The position numbers were made by a program, and so were the translations under genes. A stretch of 64,000 nucleotides of DNA, from the NCBI RefSeq assembly GCF_029080175.1, contig NZ_JARFJC010000029.1. One strand, 5' to 3'. How positions within the stretch are numbered: position 1 is the stretch's first letter; each line of letters starts with the position of its first letter. Source of the stretch: Luteipulveratus flavus. Lineage in GTDB: Bacteria; Actinomycetota; Actinomycetes; Actinomycetales; Dermatophilaceae. Positions 33,732 through 41,095 of the stretch are shown one piece after another. The notes under the pieces were generated by a model. The model searched no databases, was not told where the DNA came from, and saw only the letters and a list, made by a program, of their open reading frames with translations.

Positions 33732-33760
33732 AGCCTGACCCACACCCTGTGTCGTGTCAA
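33732..33760 (-). promoter_or_regulatory. Promoter of the ilvB leader-ilvBNC operon
   Basis: Minus-strand TTGACA (33755-33760), a perfect -35, and CAGGCT (33732-33737) are 17 bp apart. Six bases separate the -10 from the leader GTG. This is the best promoter in the window. Confidence 0.8.
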
Positions 33761-33819
33761 CGGATGAGAACGCGATCCCACATCGTGGACTCACCTGATC
33801 CTCGCGACGCGCCCCCTTC

Positions 33820-33873
33820 CGCAAAGATCGTCTGCCCGGCCCTGCATGGATGACCGGACAGACGATCTTCGCG
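33820..33873. terminator. 54-nt hairpin between ilvD and the ilvB promoter (copy B of a hairpin family)
   Basis: Arms 33820-33834 and 33859-33873 pair over 15 bp with one G-T. The central 34 nt match the hairpin at 3489-3542 at 29 positions, including CCGGACAGAC and CATGGA, whereas the outer 10 bp differ but stay paired. It lies 26 nt beyond the ilvD stop on the same strand, so it likely terminates ilvD. Confidence 0.75.
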
Positions 33874-33899
33874 ACGAACGGGGGTGAGACCTCGGCCGG

Positions 33900-35600
33900 T
33901 CAGTCGCAGACGGCGCCGGTGCTGGCGCTGCCGACCAGGCGGACGTACTTGGCGAGCACGCCGCGGGTGTACTTCGGCGCAGGGGCCGTGACCCCCGCCG
34001 TACGCCGCCGCTCCAGCTCGTCCTCGTCGACCAGGAGGTCGAGGGTGCCGGCGGCGACGTCCAGCCGGATCCCGTCGCCGTCCTGCACGAACGCGATCGG
34101 CCCGAGGTCGACCGCCTCCGGTGCGACGTGGCCGACGCACAGACCGGTCGTCCCGCCGGAGAACCGGCCGTCGGTCAGCAGCAGCACGTCCTTGCCGAGG
34201 CCGGCTCCCTTGATCGCGCCGGTCACCGCGAGCATCTCCCGCATACCCGGGCCGCCCTTGGGGCCCTCGTACCGGATGACCACGACGTCGCCGGCCTTGA
34301 GCGAGCCGTCGGACACCGCGTCCATCGCGGCCCGCTCGCCGTCGAAGACCCGCGCCGTCCCCTCGAAGACGTCGCTGTCGAAGCCGGCGGACTTCACGAC
34401 GGCGCCCTCCGGAGCCAGCGACCCCTTGAGGATCGTGAGGCCACCGGTGCGGTGGATCGGCTGGTCCATCGCGCGGATGACCTTGCCGTCGATGTGCGGC
34501 GGGTCGATCTCGCGGAGGTTCTCGGCCATGGTCTTGCCGGTCACGGTGAGGCAGTCGCCGTGCAGCAGGTCGGCCTCCAGCAGCGTGCGCATGACGACGG
34601 GGATGCCGCCGATGTGGTCGATGTCCTTCATCACGAACGCGCCGAACGGCTTCACGTCCGCCAGGTGCGGGACCTTCGCCCCGACCCGGCGGAAGTCCTC
34701 GAGGGTGAGGTCGACCTCGGCCTCGTGCGCGATCGCGAGCAGGTGGAGGACGGCGTTGGTCGACCCGCCGAACGCCATGACGACCGCGATGGCGTTCTCG
34801 AACGCCTCCTTGGTCATGATCTGCCGGGCGGTGATGCCCTGGCGCAGCATCTCCACGACCGCCTCACCCGAGCGACGCGCGTAGGTGTCGCGGCGCCGGT
34901 CCACCGCGGGCGGTGCCGCCGACCCGGGGATGGACATGCCGAGCGCCTCGGCGACCGCGGCCATCGTGTTCGCGGTGTAGAACCCGCCGCACGCGCCCTC
35001 ACCCGGGCAGATCGCCCGCTCGATCGCGTCGACGTCCTCGCGCGGCATCAGGCCCTGGGAGTGGGCGCCGACCGCCTCGAACGCGTCGATGATCGTGACC
35101 TCCTTCTCCGTACCGTCGGAGAGCTTGGCCACGCCGGGCAGGATCGTCCCCGCGTACAGGAACACCGACGCCAGGTCGAGGCGGGCCGCGGCCATCAGCA
35201 TCCCGGGCAGCGACTTGTCGCAGCCGGCGAGCAGGACAGAGCCGTCGAGGCGCTCGGCGTTCATCACCGTCTCGACCGAGTCGGCGATGATCTCGCGCGA
35301 GACGAGGGAGAAGTGCATCCCCTCGTGGCCCATCGAGATGCCGTCGCTCACCGAGATCGTGCCGAACTCCAGCGGGTAACCGCCGCCGGCGTGGACGCCG
35401 TCCTTGACCGCCTTCGCCAGCCGGTCGAGCGAGAGGTTGCACGGGGTGATCTCGTTCCACGAGCTCGCGACGCCGATCTGCGGCTTGGCGAAGTCCTCGT
35501 CGCCGAGACCGACCGCGCGCAGCATCCCACGCGCGGCGGTCTTCTCCAGACCGTCGGTGACGTCGCGGCTGCGGGGCTTCAGGTCAGGCGTCCGGTTCAT
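33900..35600 (-). CDS. ilvD: Dihydroxy-acid dehydratase
   Basis: A 566-residue iron-sulfur dehydratase of Val/Leu/Ile synthesis. Cluster and active-site cysteines are in LLAGCDKSLPGMLMAAARL and ICPGEGACGGFYTANTMAA, the Mg/substrate motif is in FGGSTNAVLHLLAIAHEA, and TDGRFSGGTTGLCVGHVAPEA near the C-terminus carries the catalytic Ser. RAVGLGDEDFAKPQIGVASSWNEITPCN at the start is typical. It sits 140 nt upstream of the ilvB promoter on the same strand but has its own leaderless promoter and terminator, so it is regulated separately from ilvBNC. Confidence 0.96.
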   Translation of the reverse strand: MNRTPDLKPRSRDVTDGLEKTAARGMLRAVGLGDEDFAKPQIGVASSWNEITPCNLSLDRLAKAVKDGVHAGGGYPLEFGTISVSDGISMGHEGMHFSLVSREIIADSVETVMNAERLDGSVLLAGCDKSLPGMLMAAARLDLASVFLYAGTILPGVAKLSDGTEKEVTIIDAFEAVGAHSQGLMPREDVDAIERAICPGEGACGGFYTANTMAAVAEALGMSIPGSAAPPAVDRRRDTYARRSGEAVVEMLRQGITARQIMTKEAFENAIAVVMAFGGSTNAVLHLLAIAHEAEVDLTLEDFRRVGAKVPHLADVKPFGAFVMKDIDHIGGIPVVMRTLLEADLLHGDCLTVTGKTMAENLREIDPPHIDGKVIRAMDQPIHRTGGLTILKGSLAPEGAVVKSAGFDSDVFEGTARVFDGERAAMDAVSDGSLKAGDVVVIRYEGPKGGPGMREMLAVTGAIKGAGLGKDVLLLTDGRFSGGTTGLCVGHVAPEAVDLGPIAFVQDGDGIRLDVAAGTLDLLVDEDELERRRTAGVTAPAPKYTRGVLAKYVRLVGSASTGAVCD

Positions 35601-35606
35601 GACCAG

Positions 35607-35612
35607 ATCGTA
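35607..35612 (-). promoter_or_regulatory. Leaderless -10 of ilvD
   Basis: TACGAT on the minus strand, 6 nt (35601-35606) from the ATG. Confidence 0.5.
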
Positions 35613-35657
35613 GGACGGTGTCCGAGGAATGGGACGATGGTCCCGCGATGTGGTCGC

Positions 35658-36179
35658 TCAACCGCGCGGGGTGATCACCGTACGCAGCACCGCGGACCCC
35701 GGTGCGACGTCGCGCCACGGGGTGTCGATGTCCAGCACCGCGAGCGTGCAGGTCGGGAACCCGTGGGCGAGCTCCTCCCTCGCCTCCGGCTCGCTGCCCT
35801 CCCCGCTCAGCTCGACCGCCAGGTCGGGCACGCCCGGCGCGTGACCGACGAGGACGACGGCCAGTGCGTCCTCGTCCGCCTCCCGGACGACCGTCAGCAA
35901 CCGCTCGACCGGCGCGTTGTAGATGCGCGGGTCGTGCTCGACGACCGTGCCCAGACCGCTCGCCTCCACCACGCCGGCCCACGTCTCGCGGGTGCGGGCC
36001 GAGGTGCTGCACAGCACGAGGTCGGGCGCGAAACCCTGCTCGCGCAACCACTTCCCGGCGGCCTCGGCGTCCGCCCGGCCCCGGTCGGTGAGGGAACGCT
36101 CGTGGTCGACCGCGGCCTCGGGGTCCTCGGCCTTGGCGTGGCGCAGCAGCACGAGCTGCCGGTGGGTGGCGTCGTTCAT
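35658..36179 (-). CDS. SixA-like histidine phosphatase
   Basis: A 173-residue single-domain histidine phosphatase. The phosphate-binding LLRHAKAED carries the catalytic His of the RHG/RHA motif near residue 14. VLCSTSARTRETW supplies a second Arg, and VVLVGHAPGVPDLA holds the second His. SixA removes phosphate from histidine phosphotransfer or PTS proteins, though actinobacterial homologues are largely untested. It lies 12 nt after the 2-hydroxyacid dehydrogenase gene on the same strand and may share its transcript. Confidence 0.86.
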   Translation of the reverse strand: MNDATHRQLVLLRHAKAEDPEAAVDHERSLTDRGRADAEAAGKWLREQGFAPDLVLCSTSARTRETWAGVVEASGLGTVVEHDPRIYNAPVERLLTVVREADEDALAVVLVGHAPGVPDLAVELSGEGSEPEAREELAHGFPTCTLAVLDIDTPWRDVAPGSAVLRTVITPRG

Positions 36180-36191
36180 GGGTGCAGCATG

Positions 36192-37115
36192 TCAGGCGCG
36201 GTGGACGATGTGGCGCAGGCCGAGTCCCTCGGCGTACGCGGCCAGCTCACGCCGCAGGAACCGCAGCGCCCGTGGCTCGAACGCCGTGCTCGCCCCGCCC
36301 ACGTGCGGGCTGATGAGGACGCCCTCGGTACGCCACAGCGGGTGCTCGCTCGGGAGGGGCTCGGGGTCGGTGACGTCCAGGGCGGCCCGCAGCCGACCCG
36401 TACGGCACTCGGCCAGCAGCGCGTCGGTGTCGACCACTCCGCCACGGGCGACGTTCACCACGAGGGCGTCGTCCGGAAGTGCCGCGAGGAACTCCGCATC
36501 GGCCAGGTGTCGCGTCGAGTCGGTCAGCGGCACGATGAGGACGACGATCTCGGCGTCGGGAAGCAGGGAGGGCAGCTCGTCGACGCCGTGCACCCGGTCG
36601 ACCAGCTCGTCCCCGCCGCGGGCGCGGGACGCGACCGCCGTGACCTGAGCCTCGAACGCCTGCAGGCGACTCACGATCGCCCGCCCGACCGACCCGTACC
36701 CGACCACGAGGACCCGGCGGTCCGCGAGCGACGGCGCTCCTGCGGCGCGCAACCACTTCCCGCTCTCCTGAGCGCGGACGAAGTCGGGGATGCGCCGCTG
36801 CGACGCCAGCATCAGCGCGAGCGCGAGCTCGGCCGTCGAGGTGTCGTGGATGCCGGCGCCGTTCGCCAGCGCGACCCCGGACGGCAGGTACGGCACCGCG
36901 TGCTCGTAGCCCGCGGTGACCAGCTGGACGGCCTGGAGCCGAGGCAGCTCGGCGAGCCGGGCCAGGCGCGCCGCGTTGCCCATGTAGGGCGGCACGACCA
37001 CCTCGATGTCGTCGCGGGGGGCGGAGTCCTTCAGGTCCCAGGCGACCAGCTCGGCGTCCTCGATGCCCTCCAGGGCGGTGATCCAGTGGGGGTCCGGCAC
37101 GGAGATCACGGGCAT
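36192..37115 (-). CDS. D-isomer specific 2-hydroxyacid dehydrogenase
   Basis: A 307-residue NAD(P)-dependent reductase. The Rossmann motif is VLVVGYGSVGRAIVSRL (near residue 140), the catalytic Arg is in VNVARGGVVDTDAL, and the Glu-His pair falls in LDVTDPEPLPSEHPLWRTEGVLISPHVGG. It is shorter than SerA and lacks an ACT domain, so phosphoglycerate dehydrogenase is unlikely; a glyoxylate, hydroxypyruvate or other 2-oxoacid substrate is possible. The ATG at 37115 is favoured by a -10 7 nt upstream, over in-frame starts further up. Confidence 0.88.
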   Translation of the reverse strand: MPVISVPDPHWITALEGIEDAELVAWDLKDSAPRDDIEVVVPPYMGNAARLARLAELPRLQAVQLVTAGYEHAVPYLPSGVALANGAGIHDTSTAELALALMLASQRRIPDFVRAQESGKWLRAAGAPSLADRRVLVVGYGSVGRAIVSRLQAFEAQVTAVASRARGGDELVDRVHGVDELPSLLPDAEIVVLIVPLTDSTRHLADAEFLAALPDDALVVNVARGGVVDTDALLAECRTGRLRAALDVTDPEPLPSEHPLWRTEGVLISPHVGGASTAFEPRALRFLRRELAAYAEGLGLRHIVHRA

Positions 37116-37122
37116 GGTCGGC

Positions 37123-37128
37123 AACGTA
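37123..37128 (-). promoter_or_regulatory. Leaderless -10 of the hydroxyacid dehydrogenase gene
   Basis: TACGTT on the minus strand, 7 nt (37116-37122) from the ATG. Confidence 0.45.
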
Positions 37129-37173
37129 CGCGTCGCACGGTGCGGCCGGGCACCCGGGCCGTCAGAATGAGTC

Positions 37174-38271
37174 ATGGACCGATCCCGGCGTCGCCGGTTC
37201 GCCGCGGCCGCGGTGGCGAGCCTCGTGCTGCTGTCCGCGTCGTGCACCGCCGGCGGCGAGTCGCCCGACAGCGCGGCCTCCACGGGACCCGCCGCAGACG
37301 TGGTCGGCGCGCGTACGACCGTCGCCCAGGACCTCGACGTGCCGTGGGGCGTCGCGTTCCTCCCCGACCGCTCGGCGCTGGTCACGCTGCGGGACAAGGC
37401 CGACGTGGTGGCGGTGAGCAGCGCAGGTGCCGCGCCGATGCCCGTGGGTCACATCGACGGGGTGTCGCCGGACGGCGAGGGCGGCCTGCTCGGCATCGCG
37501 GTGTCGCCCCGGTTCGCCTCGGACAGAAGGGTTTTCGTCTACTACACGACTGAGTCGGACAACCGGGTCCAGCGGTTCACGCTCGACGACGGGCGGTTGC
37601 GAGCAGGCCCGGTCGTCGTGCAGGGCATCCCGCGCGCCGGCTTCCACGACGGCGGCCGGATCGCCTTCGGCCCGGACGGGCAGCTGTACGTCGGCACCGG
37701 CGACGCGGGCGAGCGCGACCGGGCCCAGGACCGCTCGAACCTCGGCGGGAAGATCCTGCGCGTCGACCAGGACGGAAGACCGCCGAGCAGCAACCCCTTC
37801 CCCGGCTCACCGGTGTGGAGCCTCGGGCACCGCAACGTGCAGGGGCTGGCGTGGGACACCGCGGGCCGGATGTTCGCCACCGAGTTCGGCCAGAACACCT
37901 GGGACGAGCTCAACCTGGTCCGGCCCGGCGCGAACTACGGCTGGCCGCGGGTCGAGGGCAGGGCCGGGCAGCAGCCGTACGTCGACCCGCTCGTGCAGTG
38001 GCCGACGTCCGACGCCTCCCCCAGCGGCCTGGCGATCGGCCCGGACGGCGCGGCGTACGTCGCAGCGCTCGCCGGCCGCACCCTGTGGCGGGTGCCACTG
38101 ACCGGCGCGGCCGCGGGTGAGCCGCAGCGGCTGCTGCACGAGGAGCTCGGACGGATCCGTTCGGTCGTGGTCGCCCCTGACCGGCGGCTGTGGGTGGTCA
38201 CCAGCAACACCTTCCGTGGCTCGCCGCGGGACGGCGACGACCGGATCCTCGCGCTGACGGTGCGGATGTGA
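37174..38271 (+). CDS. PQQ-dependent sugar dehydrogenase-like lipoprotein
   Basis: A 365-residue exported protein. A twin-Arg-containing basic start and hydrophobic core end in the lipobox LSASC (Cys near 25). The mature part is a glucose/sorbosone dehydrogenase beta-propeller: TTVAQDLDVPWGVAFLPD, GEGGLLGIAVSPRF, GGRIAFGPDGQLYVGTGDAGERDRAQD, and EFGQNTWDELNLVRPGANYGWPRVEG, the last being a PQQ/calcium-binding region. It would oxidise sugars at the outer membrane face, passing electrons to the respiratory chain; whether the cell makes PQQ cannot be judged here. A possible CAGAAT -10 ends 5 nt before the ATG. Confidence 0.9.
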   Translation: MDRSRRRRFAAAAVASLVLLSASCTAGGESPDSAASTGPAADVVGARTTVAQDLDVPWGVAFLPDRSALVTLRDKADVVAVSSAGAAPMPVGHIDGVSPDGEGGLLGIAVSPRFASDRRVFVYYTTESDNRVQRFTLDDGRLRAGPVVVQGIPRAGFHDGGRIAFGPDGQLYVGTGDAGERDRAQDRSNLGGKILRVDQDGRPPSSNPFPGSPVWSLGHRNVQGLAWDTAGRMFATEFGQNTWDELNLVRPGANYGWPRVEGRAGQQPYVDPLVQWPTSDASPSGLAIGPDGAAYVAALAGRTLWRVPLTGAAAGEPQRLLHEELGRIRSVVVAPDRRLWVVTSNTFRGSPRDGDDRILALTVRM

Positions 38272-38303
38272 ACCTGATCGGCGCGCACCAGCGGCGGGCG
38301 TGG

Positions 38304-38309
38304 GAAAAT
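38304..38309 (+). promoter_or_regulatory. Possible leaderless -10 of the sigma-like membrane protein gene
   Basis: GAAAAT followed by 7 nt and the GTG at 38317. AT-rich for this genome. Confidence 0.35.
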
Positions 38310-38316
38310 CGACGGT

Positions 38317-40287
38317 GTGAACGAGCCCGAAGGATCGGACGCGGCGTTCCGTGAGCTGGTGGAGGCGCGCTGGCACCGGTGGTCGGCTGTCGCGTTCCTC
38401 GTGCTCCAGGACGAGCGCCAGGCCCACGACGCGGTGCTTGAGACCTTCGTCCGCACCCATCAGGACTGGGCGGAGCTGCCCGGCTCACCGTCCGTCTCCG
38501 CCCTGACCGCGTTGGTCCGTCGCGTCCGTGACCGCGCGGAGTCGACCTCGAACCAGCCGCCCGACCCGTCCGACGATCTCGTGCCGATCGGCGAGAGCGA
38601 GCACACCGCCCGTCTCGTGACGGCGTACGCCGGGCTTCCCGTCGGCCCTCGCCTGGCGCTCGCGCTCCGGGCGATCGAGGACCTCACCGACGACGAGATC
38701 GCCGTGGTCAGCCGTTCGACGCCGGCGCAGGTCGCCCAGGAGGTCGATCATGGGCTCGCCGAGCTCCACTCCGTTGTCCCGCCGAGCTGGTCGCACGCCC
38801 AGCTGGAGAGTGCCTTGCGTGGCGCACTGCGCGGACGTACCGACCGCGTACTCGCCGACGAAGACCCTTGGCAGACAACGCAGCTCGCCCTCGTCACCGC
38901 ACGCCGACGACGCCGCCGGACGGCCGGCGCGTTCGTCGGCGCACTGGTCCTCGCGCTGGTCGCGGCCGGTGGCGCCACCGTCGCGCTGACCGACGACTCA
39001 CCTGCGCCGCAGGCGGTGCACGACTCCCCCACCGCGACGAGCTCCCGGACGATGTCCACCCCGCTGGACGCGCGCAGCACGGACCTCACCCGCTGGCCGC
39101 TGCGAGGCTCCCTGCGTGGCCGGCTCGATCTGCTGGAACCGCTGCGGAGCTCACCACGGCTGGACGAGCTCTCCGGGACCCAGATCTACATCGACCGCTT
39201 CATCTACGCCGGCGACGTCGGCCGCAGCCGTTACGTCCTGGGCTACACCAAGGACATCACCACCAACGGGGGGCCGGCCGGCGTGGTCATCTGGACCGGG
39301 CCGCGCGGTGCACCGCCCCGGTCATTGCAGCCCACGTTGTCCTTCGGCGCGGGCGCGTCGCTGCTGACCAGCGTCCACCAGCTGCCGGACGCGTCCGGGG
39401 AGATGCTCATCCTCGGTCCCGACGTGCCGACGGCTGTCCGCGTGTCGCCGGGACCGCTGTACCACCTCGACGGCTCGGCGACCCGCACCTGGACCACGGT
39501 CGCGCTCGACCACGGCGTCGGTACGGCGACCCTGCCCGCCCAGGGCCCCAACAGCACCCTCGTGCGCGGCGAGTCCGGCGAGAACGCGATCGTGGAGTGG
39601 CCCTTCCAGCAGTCGGAGTCGCAGCCGCCCTCGCCGGCCCCGAGCTCTCGGTACAGCGGCGACTACGCCGATCTCATCGACCAGTTCCTGTCCAGCCACC
39701 GGCTCGCCCGGACGGCGGTCTCCGTGCTCGACACCCGGACCTTCCGTTTCCGCGCGCCCGCGCCGGCGCCGTTCGACAACCTCGGCCGGCAGAGCGAGGT
39801 CACCCCGCTGCCGCGACCGGACGTCGACTGGATCGGCTCGGTCGTGGTGCTGCAGCGTCCGGACGGGACCGTCTTCCGCAGCGGGCGCGTCCGCGCCGTG
39901 ACGCCCGACCCGTCCGGCAACGACGGAGCGGCCGTTGTCTACAACGCGCCGACCGACGCGCGACGGTGGCAGCGGCGTCCGCTGCTCGCGCTGTCGACCG
40001 ACCAGGAGCAGCACCAGGAGGCCGTCCTGCTCGCGCCCGACGCCCAGCGCGTCGAGATCTCCGGGAAGGACTCCGGCCAGGTCCGGCTCACCCGGGTCGC
40101 GCCGGGCGTCTTCCGCGGTGAGCTGGCCGCCCGCGGGTGGTTCACCGACCCGCTGCGGCTCACCGTCCGCACGTACGACGCCGACGGACGGCCGCTCGGC
40201 ACCTGGCCCCTGCTCACCATCGCCGAGACCGACCCGGACGTCACCGGAGACGGCCTCACCGGCGGGATGGTGACCCGGACGTACTGA
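38317..40287 (+). CDS. Membrane protein with sigma-factor-like cytoplasmic head and large outer domain
   Basis: A 656-residue protein in three parts. Residues ~10-60 (FRELVEARWHRWSAVAFLVLQ, then AHDAVLETFVRTHQDW) read like sigma region 2. Residues ~100-150 (YAGLPVGPRLALALRAIEDL, then TDDEIAVVSRSTPAQVAQEV) read like the region 4 helix-turn-helix of ECF/SigE-type factors. A basic run (R196-R201) precedes one membrane helix (~203-224). About 430 residues follow outside, of unknown fold, with a Ser/Thr/Pro linker and several beta-rich stretches. The usual basic recognition-helix residues are replaced (AQEVDHGLAEL), so DNA binding may be lost; the head could instead bind core polymerase or act as an anti-sigma-like sink. 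Domain calls are by eye. GTG start. It converges on the sortase gene with a 4-nt gap. Confidence 0.6.
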   Translation: MNEPEGSDAAFRELVEARWHRWSAVAFLVLQDERQAHDAVLETFVRTHQDWAELPGSPSVSALTALVRRVRDRAESTSNQPPDPSDDLVPIGESEHTARLVTAYAGLPVGPRLALALRAIEDLTDDEIAVVSRSTPAQVAQEVDHGLAELHSVVPPSWSHAQLESALRGALRGRTDRVLADEDPWQTTQLALVTARRRRRRTAGAFVGALVLALVAAGGATVALTDDSPAPQAVHDSPTATSSRTMSTPLDARSTDLTRWPLRGSLRGRLDLLEPLRSSPRLDELSGTQIYIDRFIYAGDVGRSRYVLGYTKDITTNGGPAGVVIWTGPRGAPPRSLQPTLSFGAGASLLTSVHQLPDASGEMLILGPDVPTAVRVSPGPLYHLDGSATRTWTTVALDHGVGTATLPAQGPNSTLVRGESGENAIVEWPFQQSESQPPSPAPSSRYSGDYADLIDQFLSSHRLARTAVSVLDTRTFRFRAPAPAPFDNLGRQSEVTPLPRPDVDWIGSVVVLQRPDGTVFRSGRVRAVTPDPSGNDGAAVVYNAPTDARRWQRRPLLALSTDQEQHQEAVLLAPDAQRVEISGKDSGQVRLTRVAPGVFRGELAARGWFTDPLRLTVRTYDADGRPLGTWPLLTIAETDPDVTGDGLTGGMVTRTY

Positions 40288-40291
40288 GCGA

Positions 40292-40966
40292 TCAGACCGG
40301 CGCGGCCCAGACGACGTAGTTGGAGACGTGGTGGTTGCCGACCACCTTGGAACCGGCGTCGCAGGTGATGAGCGCGAGCACCGGCGTCTTGGACGAGCCC
40401 CACACCCGGGCGTCGGTCTGCAGCGTCTTCTTGTCGACCGACGCCTCGTCGTACACCTTGAACTTCTTCTGCTGACCGCCGGCGAACTGGACGGTGACGA
40501 CGTCGCCCTTGTCCAGCTGGTCGAGCTTGTAGAAGACGTCCGGCCCGTCGTACATGACGTGGCCCGCGATGACCGAGATGCCGTCCTTGCCCGGCCGGAC
40601 GGACTTGTTGTACCACTGCGGCACGCCGGCGGGCGGGTTGATCTCGCCGGAGCTGTTGACCCCGAGCGAGACGAGCTTCTTGTCCAGGCCGATCGACGGC
40701 GCGACCAGACGGACCGGGTCGCCCTTGGCGCGCGACGAGGCCGGCGCGCTGGCCCCGCCGGCTTCCTTGGTGGACCCGTTGAGGCCGACGCCCTGGCTGT
40801 CGGGGTGCGCCGTCGTGGCCGACGACGTCGGGGTCCCACCACCGGTCCCACCACCGGACGGCTCGGCGGACGTCTTCTCGTCGCCGCCGCACCCGGACAG
40901 CGTGGCGAGGACGATCCCGGCGCCGACGACGGCGGCGCGGACGCGCAACGACCTGGTGGTGCTCAT
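40292..40966 (-). CDS. Class F-like sortase with lipoprotein signal
   Basis: A 224-residue exported transpeptidase-fold protein. The lipobox LSGC (Cys26) would tether it by lipid instead of a membrane helix. A Gly/Thr/Ser linker leads to the sortase barrel (about 83-224). His136 in VIAGHV and Cys202 in ALITCDAG are the expected catalytic pair. The third residue, an Arg normally found ~10 residues later in a HYRDN-like segment, appears replaced: here it reads HHVSN (212-216). It may be inactive or use another base. No LPxTG substrate is adjacent. 129 nt lie between it and gatB. Confidence 0.82.
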   Translation of the reverse strand: MSTTRSLRVRAAVVGAGIVLATLSGCGGDEKTSAEPSGGGTGGGTPTSSATTAHPDSQGVGLNGSTKEAGGASAPASSRAKGDPVRLVAPSIGLDKKLVSLGVNSSGEINPPAGVPQWYNKSVRPGKDGISVIAGHVMYDGPDVFYKLDQLDKGDVVTVQFAGGQQKKFKVYDEASVDKKTLQTDARVWGSSKTPVLALITCDAGSKVVGNHHVSNYVVWAAPV

Positions 40967-41095
40967 CTCGGTGTGAAGCCTCTCGATCGCGGACTGCTCT
41001 GACGCCGACCGGCCCGGTGCCGGCCGCGTTCTCCCCCGGGAGCCGCGAGGACAGCGTACGTCGCCGGACCTGCGCCGAGGACCTCGTCCGGGCAA

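Noticed and set aside
34128..37553. A very long open frame (over 1100 codons) antisense to ilvD, the SixA-like gene and the dehydrogenase gene
   Set aside because: It crosses three well-supported genes, shows no family motif and has shadow-frame composition.
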